Under the pieces are notes generated by a model. The model had not been told where the DNA came from and ran no database searches. It saw only the letters and a list, made by a program, of their open reading frames with translations. Below, one piece after another: positions 32,483-45,900 of a stretch of 64,000 nt of DNA. A program made the position numbers and the translations under genes. This stretch comes from Cordia subcordata (Eukaryota; Streptophyta; Magnoliopsida; Boraginales; Cordiaceae). The stretch lies in the NCBI GenBank assembly GCA_028554755.1, contig JAPTOF010000016.1, positions 3,943,001-4,007,000 of the forward strand, given 5' to 3'. Each line of letters opens with the position of its first letter. Within the stretch, counting starts at the first letter, position 1.

Positions 32483-35400
32483 CGTGCTGTTGGAGTTTTT
32501 AATTAATAGTTTAATTAATATTTTATTTACAGAACGTGTTTTTTTTTTAAATCTTTTTTCTTTTCAGGCAATTATTTCATATCAATAACAGGTTGTCTAA
32601 TGGTAGGCTTACATTTTTGATGCTGAATACAAAGAAGATTCGTATAAACGACCAAATGGAAAAGGACAAGAATAAAGCTAATGGCCAATCTTGAATTCTT
32701 GATGCACACTAATTCCAACTTGTAAAAAAGAAAAAGAAACAAATACTGCATGGTCCTCACACGTTGTCCTTTTTCTCAAAAGCTTATGATAAATCAAAAA
32801 CGAACTAAAATAAGTCTTGTCCGGTTAAATAAAAAGATTTTATAATTCTGATAATATTATACATTCATTTTTCTTATTCAGGAGCCAACCTCGAGGATTA
32901 GTTGTTGATCATTCTACCAGAGGTGACTTCATTAACATTATCCCTCAAAAATCTTTAAATTACATCTAGTGGGTCCTCCAATGAGTCTTAAGTGGTAAAA
33001 TTAGCCCAAAATTCGTTCTCCAATCCACATATTTATTAACTTCTATATATGTGTATTAAGTGAGAACCTGAAAGTATTAGCATCCTTGTACATTCCTCAA
33101 CCAAAAGTGTGGTAAGCCCTAAGAGGACTTGAGGGTCCGTCTCAATTTCCAGATCTGTAAAGTCCCTTCTTATAACTTCCCGAACATTATTCATTTTTTA
33201 CATAAGTTGTTGTAGAATACGATATTTCAAAGTCATACAAAAAATCTTAACAGCGTTTATATTGACCACCGATTATTTAATGCCACTCTTTTCCTCTCCT
33301 GCAATAAAATATTTGACAAAAGGCGGAGTTGATATAAAAGCGCGATATTATAGGAAAAAAAAATAAAGAGAAAGGCCAACTAAAAAGTTTGTATGAAATT
33401 TAAGGATATGTCCTTTTCAATACTAACAAATCTACAGGAACTAAATGAGCTGATGCTGCAGACATAACTATCAGCAAAATACTGGCAAATATAATTATAG
33501 ACACTATAATATAAAAGAAGTATATTAATTATTATATTATTCTAAAAGAAAGGCCAAGCAATTCAGCTGGATATTGCATAATTTGTAATATTACAGTAAT
33601 GGCCATAGTCTATAGTTGCATAATATTATCTGTACGTTGGGATAGTTGAATGATTAAACTGTAAGTGACTTCTCGTTGAAATATAAGCTTTTGTTGATTT
33701 AGCCAAAAAAAAAAAGAGACTAGGATCTTATAAGTTTGTAATGAATGGTACAAATTATTTTATAACGGTTAGACTGTGGCTGGTAATCTAAGTAAAGGAA
33801 TCTTGTTCTAATTAGTTTGGGTGTTTTCCTTGTAAATTTTAGGTTGTCCTTTTGCATTTATGATCTCTACAAACAGTGGAGACGTAAGATAGGATACATG
33901 AAGCGGTTAGAATTAGAGCGTGTGCGTAAGTCTGCTTTGTATTCATTATCAGTGTAGTGAATAAAATTTCCTGTTTGCCTATGGAATATGCTAATGTCAA
34001 ACGACGTAAATAATATATGTATTTAAATGTTGCAGGTTTTACCGTCTTTACGAACTTAGTCTTTTAAAATTTTTAAATATATGCCGTTAATATATAAAAC
34101 TACTTAACTACCGCTAATTATATGTGACGAAGTTATCCAATCTCGATTTGAACCCGTGTAACCATTGATAAAATACTCTAAATTCATCCCATATCGCAAT
34201 CATGAATGACTAAAATTTTGGCTCCTCGCCACAGCTACAGTAAAAATATCAAATTGGCCCACCATTCACCAATTAGAGCTGGCTGGGCTAGCAGGCAACG
34301 TTGTGATGTGTGCTACATGTGAATGCGTACTCCAAGTTGCAAAGTGGAGCAGCTTACAAGAAAGTCACTCAAACACGGATTGTACTGGTTGCTACTAAAA
34401 GGTACACTGACAGCCTTATACGTAACACAGACTTGAGATAATATTTTCATCATCCCTTGAGTCTTTAGCACATAGATTTTCCGAAGACCCCACATCCCAA
34501 AACCAGCCATAAATTCGGTATGACTCTAAATAGACAAAACATTTTTCAAACAGCATTCTCCTTTTTTTTTTTTTTTTGGCTGGGAAAACAGCATTCTTGC
34601 TGTACAAGTCAAAGGGATGTCTATTAATAACATAACTCCCAGGATTATAATTGTCGGAAATACTATCCTTCAGAAATGTCTCAATAATAAAAATTAGGGT
34701 TGGATGCCATTCTCTTGTTTCTACGTTAAGTGTTCTAACTTACTTGGTAGTTGGATTGTGGAACCAATCCTTCCACAGATTCTTTCACCTAAGGCTTACT
34801 AATTGGTCGCCAGACTGACGAGTTTCCGGTAGTTGAACTCTATTAATTGGGTTTTTCTCATATAAAAAAATTATTGAAAATATTATTTTTTGCGATAAAA
34901 AAAATTCAATTGGTGAAACTAAAAAATTAGGCGAGAATGAATAGTGAATTCAATAACCAACAAAGTTTGACCATCAAGCAGCAAACCTCCACTGCATTTT
35001 ACATCCCCTATATCAAACACCAGTTTAGTTGATGGTACTCACCTAGGCTAAGCAATTGCCACTGAATCCGAGCTAAGAGTTATATTTAACTTCAACTTTT
35101 ATTAGAGTAGTATCTCTTAGAGACATTATTATAGACATACTATTACCTTACGAGATTCATAATATTAGAATAGGGTTATAATTGGAACAGCTGTCCAGTT
35201 ATTGGTCAGGCGGTACCCAAAATATTAACGCACGCATGCATGTCAAATGGCAACATATTAATTAATATTATCAAGATAGGGAAAAGGGGAATGGTGTATG
35301 GATTTGGTTCAATGCGTGACACGGAAAGTTGTTGGCACAAAAAGGTACTGCATAAAAATATTGTGTGAGATGGGGTCCACATCACTAAACGTGGAGGTAA

Positions 35401-35599
35401 ATGAAGTTATTTGCTATGGCTAAAAGAAGGTAGATTTCGAGGAAGATTTGTGGAAGGTGACTTTTGTTTGGCAGCCATGAAAAAATTAAAAATGCTAAGT
35501 GGTTATAGGAAGTTAAGATTTTGCTTTGACTTACCTTGTGGATGATATAAGCTTGTGTGTACGATATGTGTACCTCATTTGTGGGGTGGGTTTTGTGCC

Positions 35600-35612
35600 G
35601 GGGGGGGGGGGG
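35600..35612. repeat. Poly-G run
   Basis: Thirteen consecutive G in an otherwise AT-rich region. Its exact length may be unreliable in the assembly. Confidence 0.85.
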
Positions 35613-37438
35613 CGTGGGTGCAGAGGTGGGAAGATTTTTTTTATTACTTGTTTGTAGTAGGGTGATACTAATCCCTTGTTTAATGCCATGTCTTATGCAT
35701 TGAATACAGGTTTGAGTCATATAAAATATTTGAATGGTCGAAATTTAAGATTTTAACGCTCTCTTTTAGGTATATTACAAGATTGAAATAGACAAGCGTT
35801 AGTTAGATTCTCTTAGTCATTGATATTTTCGAATGATTAGGAAGGAAAGTCTAATTCATTCATATCAAATTAGATGATTGATATTAAGAGAAAAAAAGGG
35901 AGTGAAGTTAAAATTTTAAAATTATAATTGAAATTGATTAATCTATAATATGGACGAATAAGATTTCATTTCTTAGTTACTCGACGAAGAATGTTTAGGA
36001 CAGGACTTGGCTTCCAATTTTTTTTCATTTTCCTTGTCTTTTGACCGACATAGTGAGCTAGGTGTAGGAACACGGCAATACGTGAAGGGAACTATGGACG
36101 ACACTGACCAAACTCTAGTTCTAATGACGTATTAAGATAAATGGGATCCATATTAAAGTGAATCAGTATTAAATAAAATAGTTCAGAATCTTATGTAATT
36201 AAAAATCGTGATTAATTAATTTTACAGAATCCATAAAATTTATGGTTAGGATAATGCTGATGTAAATCGGTTGGCACCAATAGAATCATGGCTGTCAATA
36301 TTTGTCGGCATTTCCATGTTTTCGGTCTCTAGTCATTAGCGTGTGTTTAGGTGGTGGTCCATTTCTATTTAGAATTTGGAGATGAAAATTTTCATAGTCA
36401 ATAGGGATAAACAATGAAGTTTTGACTTTTTCCTTTTCTTTATTATCATTTTTTTTTTGGTTCAGAATAATGAAGGTTCAGTTCACATGACCAAGTTGTA
36501 GTATAAAATCTATGAGTTATTAAATTAAACCGACAAAAAGGACTTTCGAAAACCAAGGCAAAGAAATTTCCCAGAAACGAGTAAGCAAAGAAGGTGGGGG
36601 AACATTTTTGATTGTTTGATACTGGAAAAGAAATGTTCCAAGTGCATGAAAATGGGAAAAAAGTAAGAAGACCTTGGACACTTTTAAGACGGTAAAATAA
36701 ATCATGATGAGTAGGCATGAAATATCTTACTTGTATTTCAAAAATGAAGGTTGTAATTTAATAGGACAGCTCACTTTTTTCGATTAAGTTGTCAAATCAT
36801 TTAAAAAATTTGGTGTTAATTTTTTCTGTTCAATTTGCATAATCAATCAAAATACCTAAATTTAAACTCAGAAAAAAGTCTCGTTCCAATTATAAAATCG
36901 TTTAAAAAGAGTCTTTGATTTATAGAACTACCCTTACCTATAATTTGGTTTTCAGACCAAGTATTTTCCTAACGCAAAAATTCAGTACAACGATTTGAAA
37001 AAAAAAATAAAAAAGAAGGAAAAGAAAATATTACACAAAATGAAATTTGCAAAAATATACTTTTTTAAGTGGACAGACATTAATTGTTAATACAAAGAGG
37101 GGTTGAGTTTTGAAAGGGCTGGCGATAGTGAAAACATTACATTACATTAAACATCATATCATAAATTTAAAGGGCCAGCCAGGTGATTAGAAGCAAAATT
37201 TGCAAAAATGTATGGTAATCCTTTCAATATCATAGATGGTTAAAATTTCACCTTATAGTTACTCAAGCACGCTAATAATTAATTATATCTTTAATTCATA
37301 GCATTAAATAGCATTGTCATTCTAAATTATGGATTTGGAAGAAATTCAGTATAAATGAAAGAAACTTGGAAGAGTGCTAGCTAAAATAACTAAAAAAAAA
37401 AGGAAACATATAAGAGAAGGTATCCCCCGCAAGCTAAG

Positions 37439-37810
37439 AGGGTTTTTGGCTTTGTTATAAGCAAGCCAAACTTGCTTATAAGCAGAAAAAGAAAATTTAC
37501 GTATTTGGTCAAATTTGTTTATAAACAAGTTTTATCTGATTATAAGTAGTTAAGAAAAAGTAGTCAGCTCCCATTCTTTTTCACCTGCTTATAAGTAGTT
37601 TGACCAAATAAAATGATAACTCGACTTTTTAATAAAGAAAAGTAACACTCTTTTACTTTAATAAAAAGTCTTTGTTAGTCATTTGAACAAGTACCACTAT
37701 TTATAAGTAAATATTTACCAAACAAGTAAATAGCTTATAAACACATTTTATCTAAACACCGTTTTACTTATTTGTTATTTGCTTATAAGTAAAACAAAGC
37801 CAAACACCCT
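37439..37810. repeat. MITE-like element (family 3), ~370 bp
   Basis: The left end AGGGTTTTTGGCTTTGTTAT is mirrored by the right end ACAAAGCCAAACACCCT, with 'gcttataag' words repeated in both orientations inside. A weaker, probably partial relative starts near 31592 (GAGGGTGTTTAGTTTTGTTT). No open frame of interest. Confidence 0.72.
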
Positions 37811-37899
37811 AAAAGACACCAAAGTATTTGAGATGATACTAGATTCTTTTTTTTCTCTTTCTCCTTTTTTTTTTTTAAACAATCCCAACTCAATCTTTG

Positions 37900-38086
37900 T
37901 GAAAGAAATGATTGTCATATATGTTGAAAGAATTATGATACAAGATTTATACAAATTGATACAATGGCTAATTGCTTGATATAATGGCTAATGCTAATAT
38001 TAAGAGCTAAAAATATGCGTTGACTTTATATGAATCGAAACATAATATTAAGTTGCCTTATTTGTTAGGATCTTGTGTCCTTGACA
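37900..38086 (-). repeat. 3' LTR of the copia element
   Basis: 187 bases, closely matching 40265-40463 apart from scattered changes and a ~10 base length difference (one extra 'gtacaagattt'-type unit in the other copy). Confidence 0.88.
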
Positions 38087-38820
38087 TCCCCCACAAGTTG
38101 ATGGTGTATGGAACACTTGAAGCTTGTCTCGAGGAAGAGAAATAGTGCTCGTATAAGTGGTTTGGTAAAGATGTCCATTAGCTATTGAGAAGTGTGGAGA
38201 TATTGGATATGGAAGACGCTTTCGTGAACTTTGTTTCTAATGTAGTGAATGTCAATCTCAATATGTTTGCTGCATTAGTGGACTATTGGATCGGTGGTCA
38301 TGTACATAGCGCTGATATTGTCACAATAAACGATAGGTTTGGTTCGTCTTGAAATGTGAAGAAAGTCCAGAATGTGGATGACCCAAATTAGTTCAGAAGT
38401 TAAGGCAGCAAGGGCCCTATATTTGGATTTAGAGCTAGACTTTGAGACTATCTGTTACTTCTTTGAGACCCATGTGAGAAGGTTGTTGCCTAAGATGATG
38501 GCGAAGCCAGTGGTAAAGCGTCATATGTCTAGACAATTAGCCCAGTCGGCGTCACTATATTCAAGAATGCCTTTTACATAAAGAAGCACTCATTTTCCTA
38601 CTTCTAGATAGGGTGTATGTGGAGCATGCATGTATTGACAGCATAAGAGATGTCAGGTTGAGTCATTGTAAGATATTGGAGAGAACCAACAAGTTGCCAA
38701 AATTCAATTGGGCCCGGGAGTGGTTCACCATCAATAGAGTTTAATTTGAGGGATGATATTGGTATAGAGACAGGCTTTGCTCCTTACATGCCAAATTGAG
38801 TGAGAACTTATCGAGCATAT

Positions 38821-39096
38821 TTAGCTTGAGAAAAGAAATAAGCCATCATTATAATTAGTAACTTCCATACCCAAAAAGTGCTGTAAAAGGCCCCAGTCTT
38901 TCATTGCAAATTCTTGTGAAAGTTTGTTAATGAAGTTAGTGACATGCGTAGATGAACTTCCAGTAATGATGATGTTGTCAACATATATAAGAAGGATAAT
39001 AGTGTGAGTGAACGAGTGGTAAAAAAATAAACTGGCGTCACGATGAGAATTTAAAAAATACAATTTTGGAAGAAATTGTTGAAATGTTGAAACCAT
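38821..39096 (-). pseudogene. Copia reverse transcriptase remnant
   Basis: The longest unbroken piece of the polymerase. It contains LLIYVDNIIITGSS, the copia form of the YVDD active site with the second Asp changed to Asn, and MKDWGLLQHFLGMEV just downstream. Upstream (to about 39530) the frame continues through stops with recognisable text such as [16 protein letters not shown]. Confidence 0.85.
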
Positions 39097-39847
39097 GCCC
39101 TAGGGGCTTGTTTGAGTCCATATAAAGATTTATGCAAATGACATACATGGTTGTGAAATGGTTTGTCTATGAAGCCATGAGGTTGTTGCATGAAGACAGT
39201 TTCAAATAGTTCACCATGTAAAAAAGCATTTTTAACATCAAGCTAATGTTAGGGCCATTTTTGAGAAATTACCAAGATTAACACTAATTGAATGGTGCTG
39301 GGGCATACTACAGGGCTAAAGGTTTCACTAAAGTCTCGTCCAGGTCATTGGTTATGGCCTTTCGCGACTAATATAGCCTTATAGCATTCTATTGAGCCAT
39401 CGGATTTTTGTTTTATACAGTAGACCCGTTTACAGCTTATGATATTCATGGAGGGTTCTTTAGGTACTAAAGTCCATGTATTATTTTGAAGAATGGAATT
39501 AAATTCTTCAGTCATTGTAGAGCACCATTGAGGATTAGTTTTAGCTTATGTATAGCAAGTAGGCTCGATAGGCATAGATTGAACTGTAGATATGAGGAAT
39601 TGGGGCAAGGGATATTTAGAAAAATACGTTTTGGGTTTACGTGTACCATCCATAGATCATGTAATCAAGTGATGAATGTGAGGTGCATTAACCTCACATT
39701 GATTTTAAAACGCCATTGATTTGTCTATACGTAATTAAGTAGAAGCCTACATGCCTCAGTGAAGGAAGGAAAGATTGCTTGCGAGTGAGCGCCACATAAG
39801 GTTTTGAGTGTAACCTAAACATATTGTGAGAAGTGTTTGTCAACGAC

Positions 39848-40174
39848 TTAAGAAAAGGCAGCATATGATAGGGAAGTCAGTAACCAGCCAAGAAGCATTT
39901 GGTTAAGATTTAGCCATGCAGTGAGTTGAGGAGAGGAGTCGTTGGGGCGAGGAATTAAGTCATTAAGAAAGCCAAGAAGACCATAGCATCTGAGTATGGG
40001 GAGCATTTGGGTTTTCCAAAGGAGAAAATTTTCACTGGTTAATTTCAAGGAGATTTCTTGATGAATGAAATCAATCTTGGGGAGAGTTTCATTAGCAGAG
40101 AAAGAGTTGGTGTGCGTGAGAGAGGCTGAATTAGACTTGATGGTTGTTGTTTCCATGGTGGATAAGGCGGCCAT
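39848..40174 (-). pseudogene. Copia gag-like remnant
   Basis: 108 residues with ISLKLTSENFLLWKTQMLPI, the typical N-terminal block of copia Gag. It is open from its ATG but stops well before any zinc knuckle, at the place where the internal deletion seems to begin. Confidence 0.75.
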
Positions 40175-40264
40175 GAGAGAAAATAAGATGCAAAAGCGGA
40201 AGCTTGTGTTTGCAAGAAGTGAGAACTAGGAAAAAAAAAAAAAATCTAAGCTACAATGATACCA

Positions 40265-40463
40265 TGAAAGGAATGATTTTCCATATATGTTGAAAGAATT
40301 ATGGTACAAGATTTGTACAAGATTTATACAAATTGATACAATAGCTAGTTGCTTGATACAACGCCTAATGCTGATATTAAGAGCTAAAAATATCTGTTGC
40401 CTTTATATGAATGGAAACATAATATTGAGTTGCCTTATTTGTTAGGATTTTGTACTCTTGACA
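40265..40463 (-). repeat. 5' LTR of the copia element
   Basis: 199 bases. The internal end abuts the PBS exactly. Confidence 0.88.
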
Positions 40464-43400
40464 CTCTGTCCCGTAGAATTTATATTCAATTTATTACTCT
40501 GAAATAAAATATAACTATTTAAACCACTCGATCTCTAATCCCAACGTGGTATGGTATATGGTACACGAAGTTTAAAAGACAAATTGATCCTACATGGTCA
40601 CCCAGTTTAGGTAAACATATCTGTGTATGTGTTGTCACTGGTTTGCCTACAAACTTTTGGTGTAAAAAGTTATAAAGGCGAATGGAATAAAATCATAAAT
40701 CTCTTCTCTTTTCTTGTGACATGATAAAATAGAAACTTTACAACACACGTGAGGACTTTTTCTTTTCTTAAAAAGTTAAAACTACAACTGTTTCCTGGTT
40801 AGGAAGTAAACTAGAAATTGAAAAGAATTGATCTTGATATATGACTACCTTTGACCACGGTCTTATATAGAGAGAAACATTTTTGATGAACACGGGTAAA
40901 ATCATGTGTGGACATCCACACTTGTCTGTCATGGATTGCACTACCAACTTACCTGACAAACTTTTTATAATATTTTGAGCTTTTCCTGTCCTATTAATTT
41001 TGATATCTAAATTAAAGTAATTTAGCTCCTATTGTGAAAGCATACAAGTTATTAATTTAATTTGAAAAGGCTTGTAATTGCAAGTCCTTTTTTCTTTTTA
41101 ACGAGAATAAACTTTAGACATGACCTTTCCCACACACACACATATATATAAGATTTACCCTTAGGCTATGAACATTATATTATGGTGAAGTAGCATGTCT
41201 CAAAGACTGTTTGAAATTAGTTAAAGACAGATATTTGTGATGAGAAAATATTTTAGACTCAGTCAAGAACCAAATAATATAAACTTCGAAATACTTAATC
41301 ACAATACATTGCTACGTTATCGGATTACTAGAGTATATCTAGATTTTATGGGTGGAAGCCGAGATCAGCTCTACGAGAACTATGTGCAATGGACGATATA
41401 AATCCGTACAAAAGGAAAAAAAAAAAAGTGGTAGGAGGAACTGGAAATTAATCATTATAAGCATCCAAAAGTAAGCACAAAACCTATGAAAAGATTAAAT
41501 CAACAAGTCATTCTCAATCGTCTAGAAATAATGCTAAAGTTGAAAATGATCAAACTTCATGTGCAATCCTTTTCTGCTTCATCCTTGGGCCATGATCACT
41601 TTATACTTGTCAAACATATAAATATGTATGGTGTGCTCTTCATAGAAGAATATATGCGGTAACGATGCAGGTCCGGTAAAAAGATTAAAGTACGTTATTA
41701 GTGTTGAGAGGGGATCAAAGAGAATAAAAGATCTTTCAAACGACCCCTCCTTTCTCTCTTTTCGTATCACTTCATCTTGCATCACTTTCTCGTTCCTCTA
41801 TCTTCTTATCTTCCCGATCATTTAAAGTGACCGGCTACTGGAACTTTTTGATTATTTTAAAGCATTTGTCCAAATTAAAGTGATATATCGAAGAAGTTAA
41901 TCCCATGTAAAGGCAGATGGGACGCTTGTCCAATGAAGACTAGTGAGGAATTTTCTTTTTTAAATATTCATGTACTTTCAAGTTGAAAATTCAATTAGCT
42001 GTCGCTCAAAATAAAACCATACATACAGTTGTGGAATTGTATATTATAACTCTTGCTGAGAGAAATTCTAGATCCGCTTCTAATCTCTTGTACGATTATT
42101 TCTTTTCAATCCAAGTCTTGCAACTTTTTATACAATATTTGGTAAACAAAAATAGGGTTCACATTAAACTTATTGTTGCACTTATTGAACTAAAAAAGGA
42201 AAAAGCAACTGAAAAAATCCTCTTACGCTTGACTTTTTCTTGGTGAAATTAAAGTCATTTTAAAAAAGCAATGTTCTTTTTTTTTTCTTTTTCTTTTTTT
42301 CCGGTGCAACAAGGCATCAATGTGAGTGACTCTGCAACAACCTGTAAACTTGCTTATGCTAGCTAGTATTTTCGAGAATTCTATTCCATAAAGTAACATT
42401 TTGTAGTTGTCATTATTCTATATTTTCTTTTTTGTCTTTTAAACTATGTGCATTTCTTTGTGTTTTCATTTCTTTTGTGTGAATTTCTTTCTGTTTTCAT
42501 TTCTTTTGGTTGGCAAATCCATTGCATTAGAATCACTTAAGATTTCAAAAGTCAACATTAAAAGTGTGATGATAACATATTATAACATATAATTGGTTAT
42601 CAAATTCAACAGCTTTGGAAAACCAATTAGCACTTTTTAATTAAGAATATCTCAAAAATAGTAAACGAGACGACAAGGATCGGAGGAAAAAATCATTTTT
42701 CCAACCGTAACGTTCTTATTTGTGACATCACTTGGATTCGAAAAATCTACATATGTATTAATATTAATAATAAGCATATTAATCACTTGGAAAATCCTTG
42801 AACAATAAAGAAACGAGAACGATCCCAAGCATTCTAGTTAGGCATTAGAAGACATTGTATAAAAGGGGAAAAAATTAGTAAAAGTATTCCTTGAAATCTT
42901 GCTAAAAATATAAAAATTAAAAAGTTGAAAGTTACATTTAACTAAATTAGGCTTTTAAATCACACCCTACATCAATCATTGACAAGCTCCATTGAGTTAA
43001 CAAATGAATAAAATAAATTTTTTTCCATCAATTTAATATTTTAATTTAGATGAGATGGTTAATTAATTAATAAGCTCAACTTTTTTAATGTTGTACTTTG
43101 GCATTACTAATGAACCTGCATGAAGTCTACGTTACTACGTCAGCAATTCTGGATGAAGAGCAATGAAGACTGTAAACTATCTATCACTAAATTATAAAGT
43201 AATTTTCAATTTATTCAATTAAAAAAAAACATGAAAATACAAAACAAAGAGAGCATAGTTCTCTAGACTGCTCGAAAATATGTAAGAGCAGAAGTTCGGT
43301 TTCATTTATTAAAAAAGAATTTGTTTTCGGTCATATTATAGAATTAGTAATTAACAAATATCATGCGTCACCAAGAACCTATACTATATATGAAAGGAAG

Positions 43401-45250
43401 AGCCACTATTACTGGAGCTCTTTCCTCCTATATTTATCCATGAAAATTTTGTCACGTGGTATGCTATTGAATCTCCTATACCATGTAGTTTTTAATTTTG
43501 GACAGTTAACTGTGTAGAAATCCACGTGACTTTCTCTCTACCTTTGTTTCTTCATAATTTGACGTGTGCCTTTATGCATAATCACGTGTTGTTATGTAAT
43601 ATGTGTGGGCTGCATCAAATATTGTCCGCTAACTATGCTTTTTTTGTTGGTTATAATCTTTCAATTGACGTGGCATGTTATCTTTTTTTTTTTTTGTATT
43701 TAAGTGATGTTACAATAAATATTATTATTTAAAAAAATAGATTCTTTTTATAATACATTATTCATCCATGCATCATGCGAGTCTTAGATTATAAAGTGAC
43801 ATCATTTTAATACATTCATGAAACAAGACATAAAAGCAAGCATAAGAAAATCATCATATATTTGTTGTTACTTGTTAGATATTCTTTTGTTTTGAAATAC
43901 AAATATTACTAGTAGTGTCACAGCTGTTGCTCACTTTGGACGATCGATTTATCATTTCTTCAAGGGTATTAAAAAGAAAAAGGCTTTTTTCTTTCTCTTT
44001 CGTGGGGATTATATACATATATGATCTCTTTTGTCAGCATACAGAAGGCACCATTAAATTGCCAGCTGAAGCTTTTCAAATGGAGCCCCCACCATTTATT
44101 CTGTATGCCAGCTAAAAGAAGTTGTGTCATTTCTAATAGTTCAATGTGCCTCACAAAGTGAACTCAATATATTTGGCGCTTTTGCGGGAAAAGAAATATT
44201 TCTATATTTCTTTCTTTTCTTTTTACAGCCAAAGATGCAAAGTTGTTACTTAGCAAAAAGATCCACGTTTGTTTTTTTCTTTTTTTTTTTTAAAAAAGGA
44301 AATAGAATAAAAGGGAATGAAATCAACGAGGGATTTAAAAGTGTGATACCAAGAGGCACCTTTTATTTTAGAGATAAACGCACCGGCGTTCCATGTGTTT
44401 TTTAAAATAACTAAAAATTTCTCGCGTTTTGCCTTTGCTTCTAGAAAAACCGTCAAATATAATAGTAATAATGCATTACGTGATTTCTCTGTGATTATTT
44501 TATGTTTTTACCATAAATTATTTGAACAAAAAGTGCACTATACCCCCGGTAATCTTATAAAAAAAAATTAAAAAAGCACACGGCTTCCTGTGATTCAAAA
44601 AAGAACTCACAACCCCATCCAAATTTAATCCTATTAACACCGCTAGTAGAAAATGAAAGTTGAATTGTATGTAATATATTATAGAAAATACAGGGGTTTT
44701 AATTATTTTAGAAAATACAGAGAACACTAATATATTTTAGGCAAACCATGCAAGTGCACAAAGGGTACTGGTGGATTTATCCCTTCTATTTTATAATTTG
44801 TGTTTTTTTAAACAAAAAGATTAGAAAGAAATCCATGGATGAATATATTGTGATTGACATTTAACCATACACAATGATTGATTCACAACTTTTAAGTCTG
44901 GCTCATAATGTTATTACTGCACAAAATCCACATAAAACGAGATAAAAATTATCAAAGTATGTCCGTTCTCAACCATAATTACCTTTACCATTAAACACAG
45001 CCTTTCTCTTCAGCTGTACTTAAACTAACCTTTGTTTCATCCATAATGCAAAGCAATCTCTTCGTATTTGTACTTCTATTGGTGATCTGAAATAATTTCT
45101 AGACTTCAACTTCTAAAATTTAACCGAAATTCAATCCAATATTGACAAAATTGAAGAACTTGGTGATCTACAGACTAATATTTATGCACTAAATTTGTAA
45201 AAGCTGCCTGTAACAGCTCGTTGTGTCACACTAGACAACCATTAAAAAAA

Positions 45251-45514
45251 AGTAAAATGTATTTCACCCCATCTATATTATCAAAGTCGCACATAAAACT
45301 CTCTACATTTCAATACTCACTAATATCCCTCTATACTGTTAAAAAATATTATACAAAACTCTCTGTTTTTCAATGATTTTGTAACATTCTTTATAACAAA
45401 TATAATAGTTATCGACAACATTATCTATAATATTGAGGGTATTAGTGAATTTTAAAATTACAAGAAAGTTTATATGATTTTGACAAAAGATAACGGGTAA
45501 AATGCATTTTACTC
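45251..45514. repeat. MITE-like family 2, long copy
   Basis: The left end AGTAAAATGTATTTCACCCC and the right end GGGTAAAATGCATTTTACTC, with 'tatcaaagt' / 'ttttgacaaaa' next to them, are inverted relatives of the element at 47906-48049. Confidence 0.6.
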
Positions 45515-45589
45515 TTGAAAACATGATAATTTTATAAATAAGTATTGACAACTCGTATAATGACTTGGTAATTATCTTTAAGGGTTAAT

Positions 45590-45900
45590 TCCTCCACTAT
45601 TTCATGTAGAACATTTTGATCCCTGAACTATCAAAATAAGCTTTTTCCAACCTAAATTATTAATAATTGTTAGACACCCTTAGTCTTTTTAGTCATTCTC
45701 GTCAGAAAATTAGTCATTTTTGTTCAAAAACTAATATTACTGGCATGATCATGACACATAAATAGCTAATAGAAATAATGGTAATGTTAGTTTTTCGGAG
45801 AAAAAAATAAGTAAAAGAACTAACATATCAAGTAAAAGTTCAGGGACCAAAAAAGCTCATTTTGAATGTTTAGGGACCAAAAAGTCATAGTAGAGAGTTG
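45590..45900. repeat. Dispersed repeat family 4, copy 1
   Basis: Shares with 48765-49053 the ordered words 'attaataattgttagacacc', 'aaaattagtcatttttgttc', a 'gatcatg(a/g)cacataa' block, and 'ttagtttttcgg' / 'ttagtttttgga'. Both are non-coding and in the same orientation. Confidence 0.65.

Larger units (their letters stand above)
32299..37438. other. Intergenic region upstream of the 5-phosphatase
   Basis: 5.1 kb without a supported gene. The right-hand neighbour is the MITE at 37439. Sequence is AT-rich, with a run of 13 G at 35600-35612 and short A- or T-runs. Short open frames on either strand show no family features and no codon bias. Confidence 0.55.
37900..40463 (-). mobile_element. Defective Ty1/copia LTR retrotransposon (2.6 kb)
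   Basis: Complete ends but a shortened, broken interior. LTRs are at 40265-40463 (5' LTR) and 37900-38086 (3' LTR). Each reads TGTCAAG at its start and TTTCA at its end on the minus strand. The primer binding site TGGTATCA (40264-40257), of initiator-Met tRNA type, directly abuts the 5' LTR. A purine tract (TTGTGGGGGA) abuts the 3' LTR. Flanking 5-mers CTTTG (37895-37899) and CTCTG (40464-40468) fit a target-site duplication with one change. Coding remains on the minus strand, in order: a gag-like segment at about 40174-39848, reverse transcriptase from about 39530 to 38820 and RNase H remnants to about 38100, with several stops. Protease and the integrase core appear to be missing, so it could only move with help. 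Confidence 0.88.

Noticed and set aside
38372..39719. Plus-strand ORFs within the copia element
   Set aside because: Antisense shadows of reverse transcriptase and RNase H remnants.
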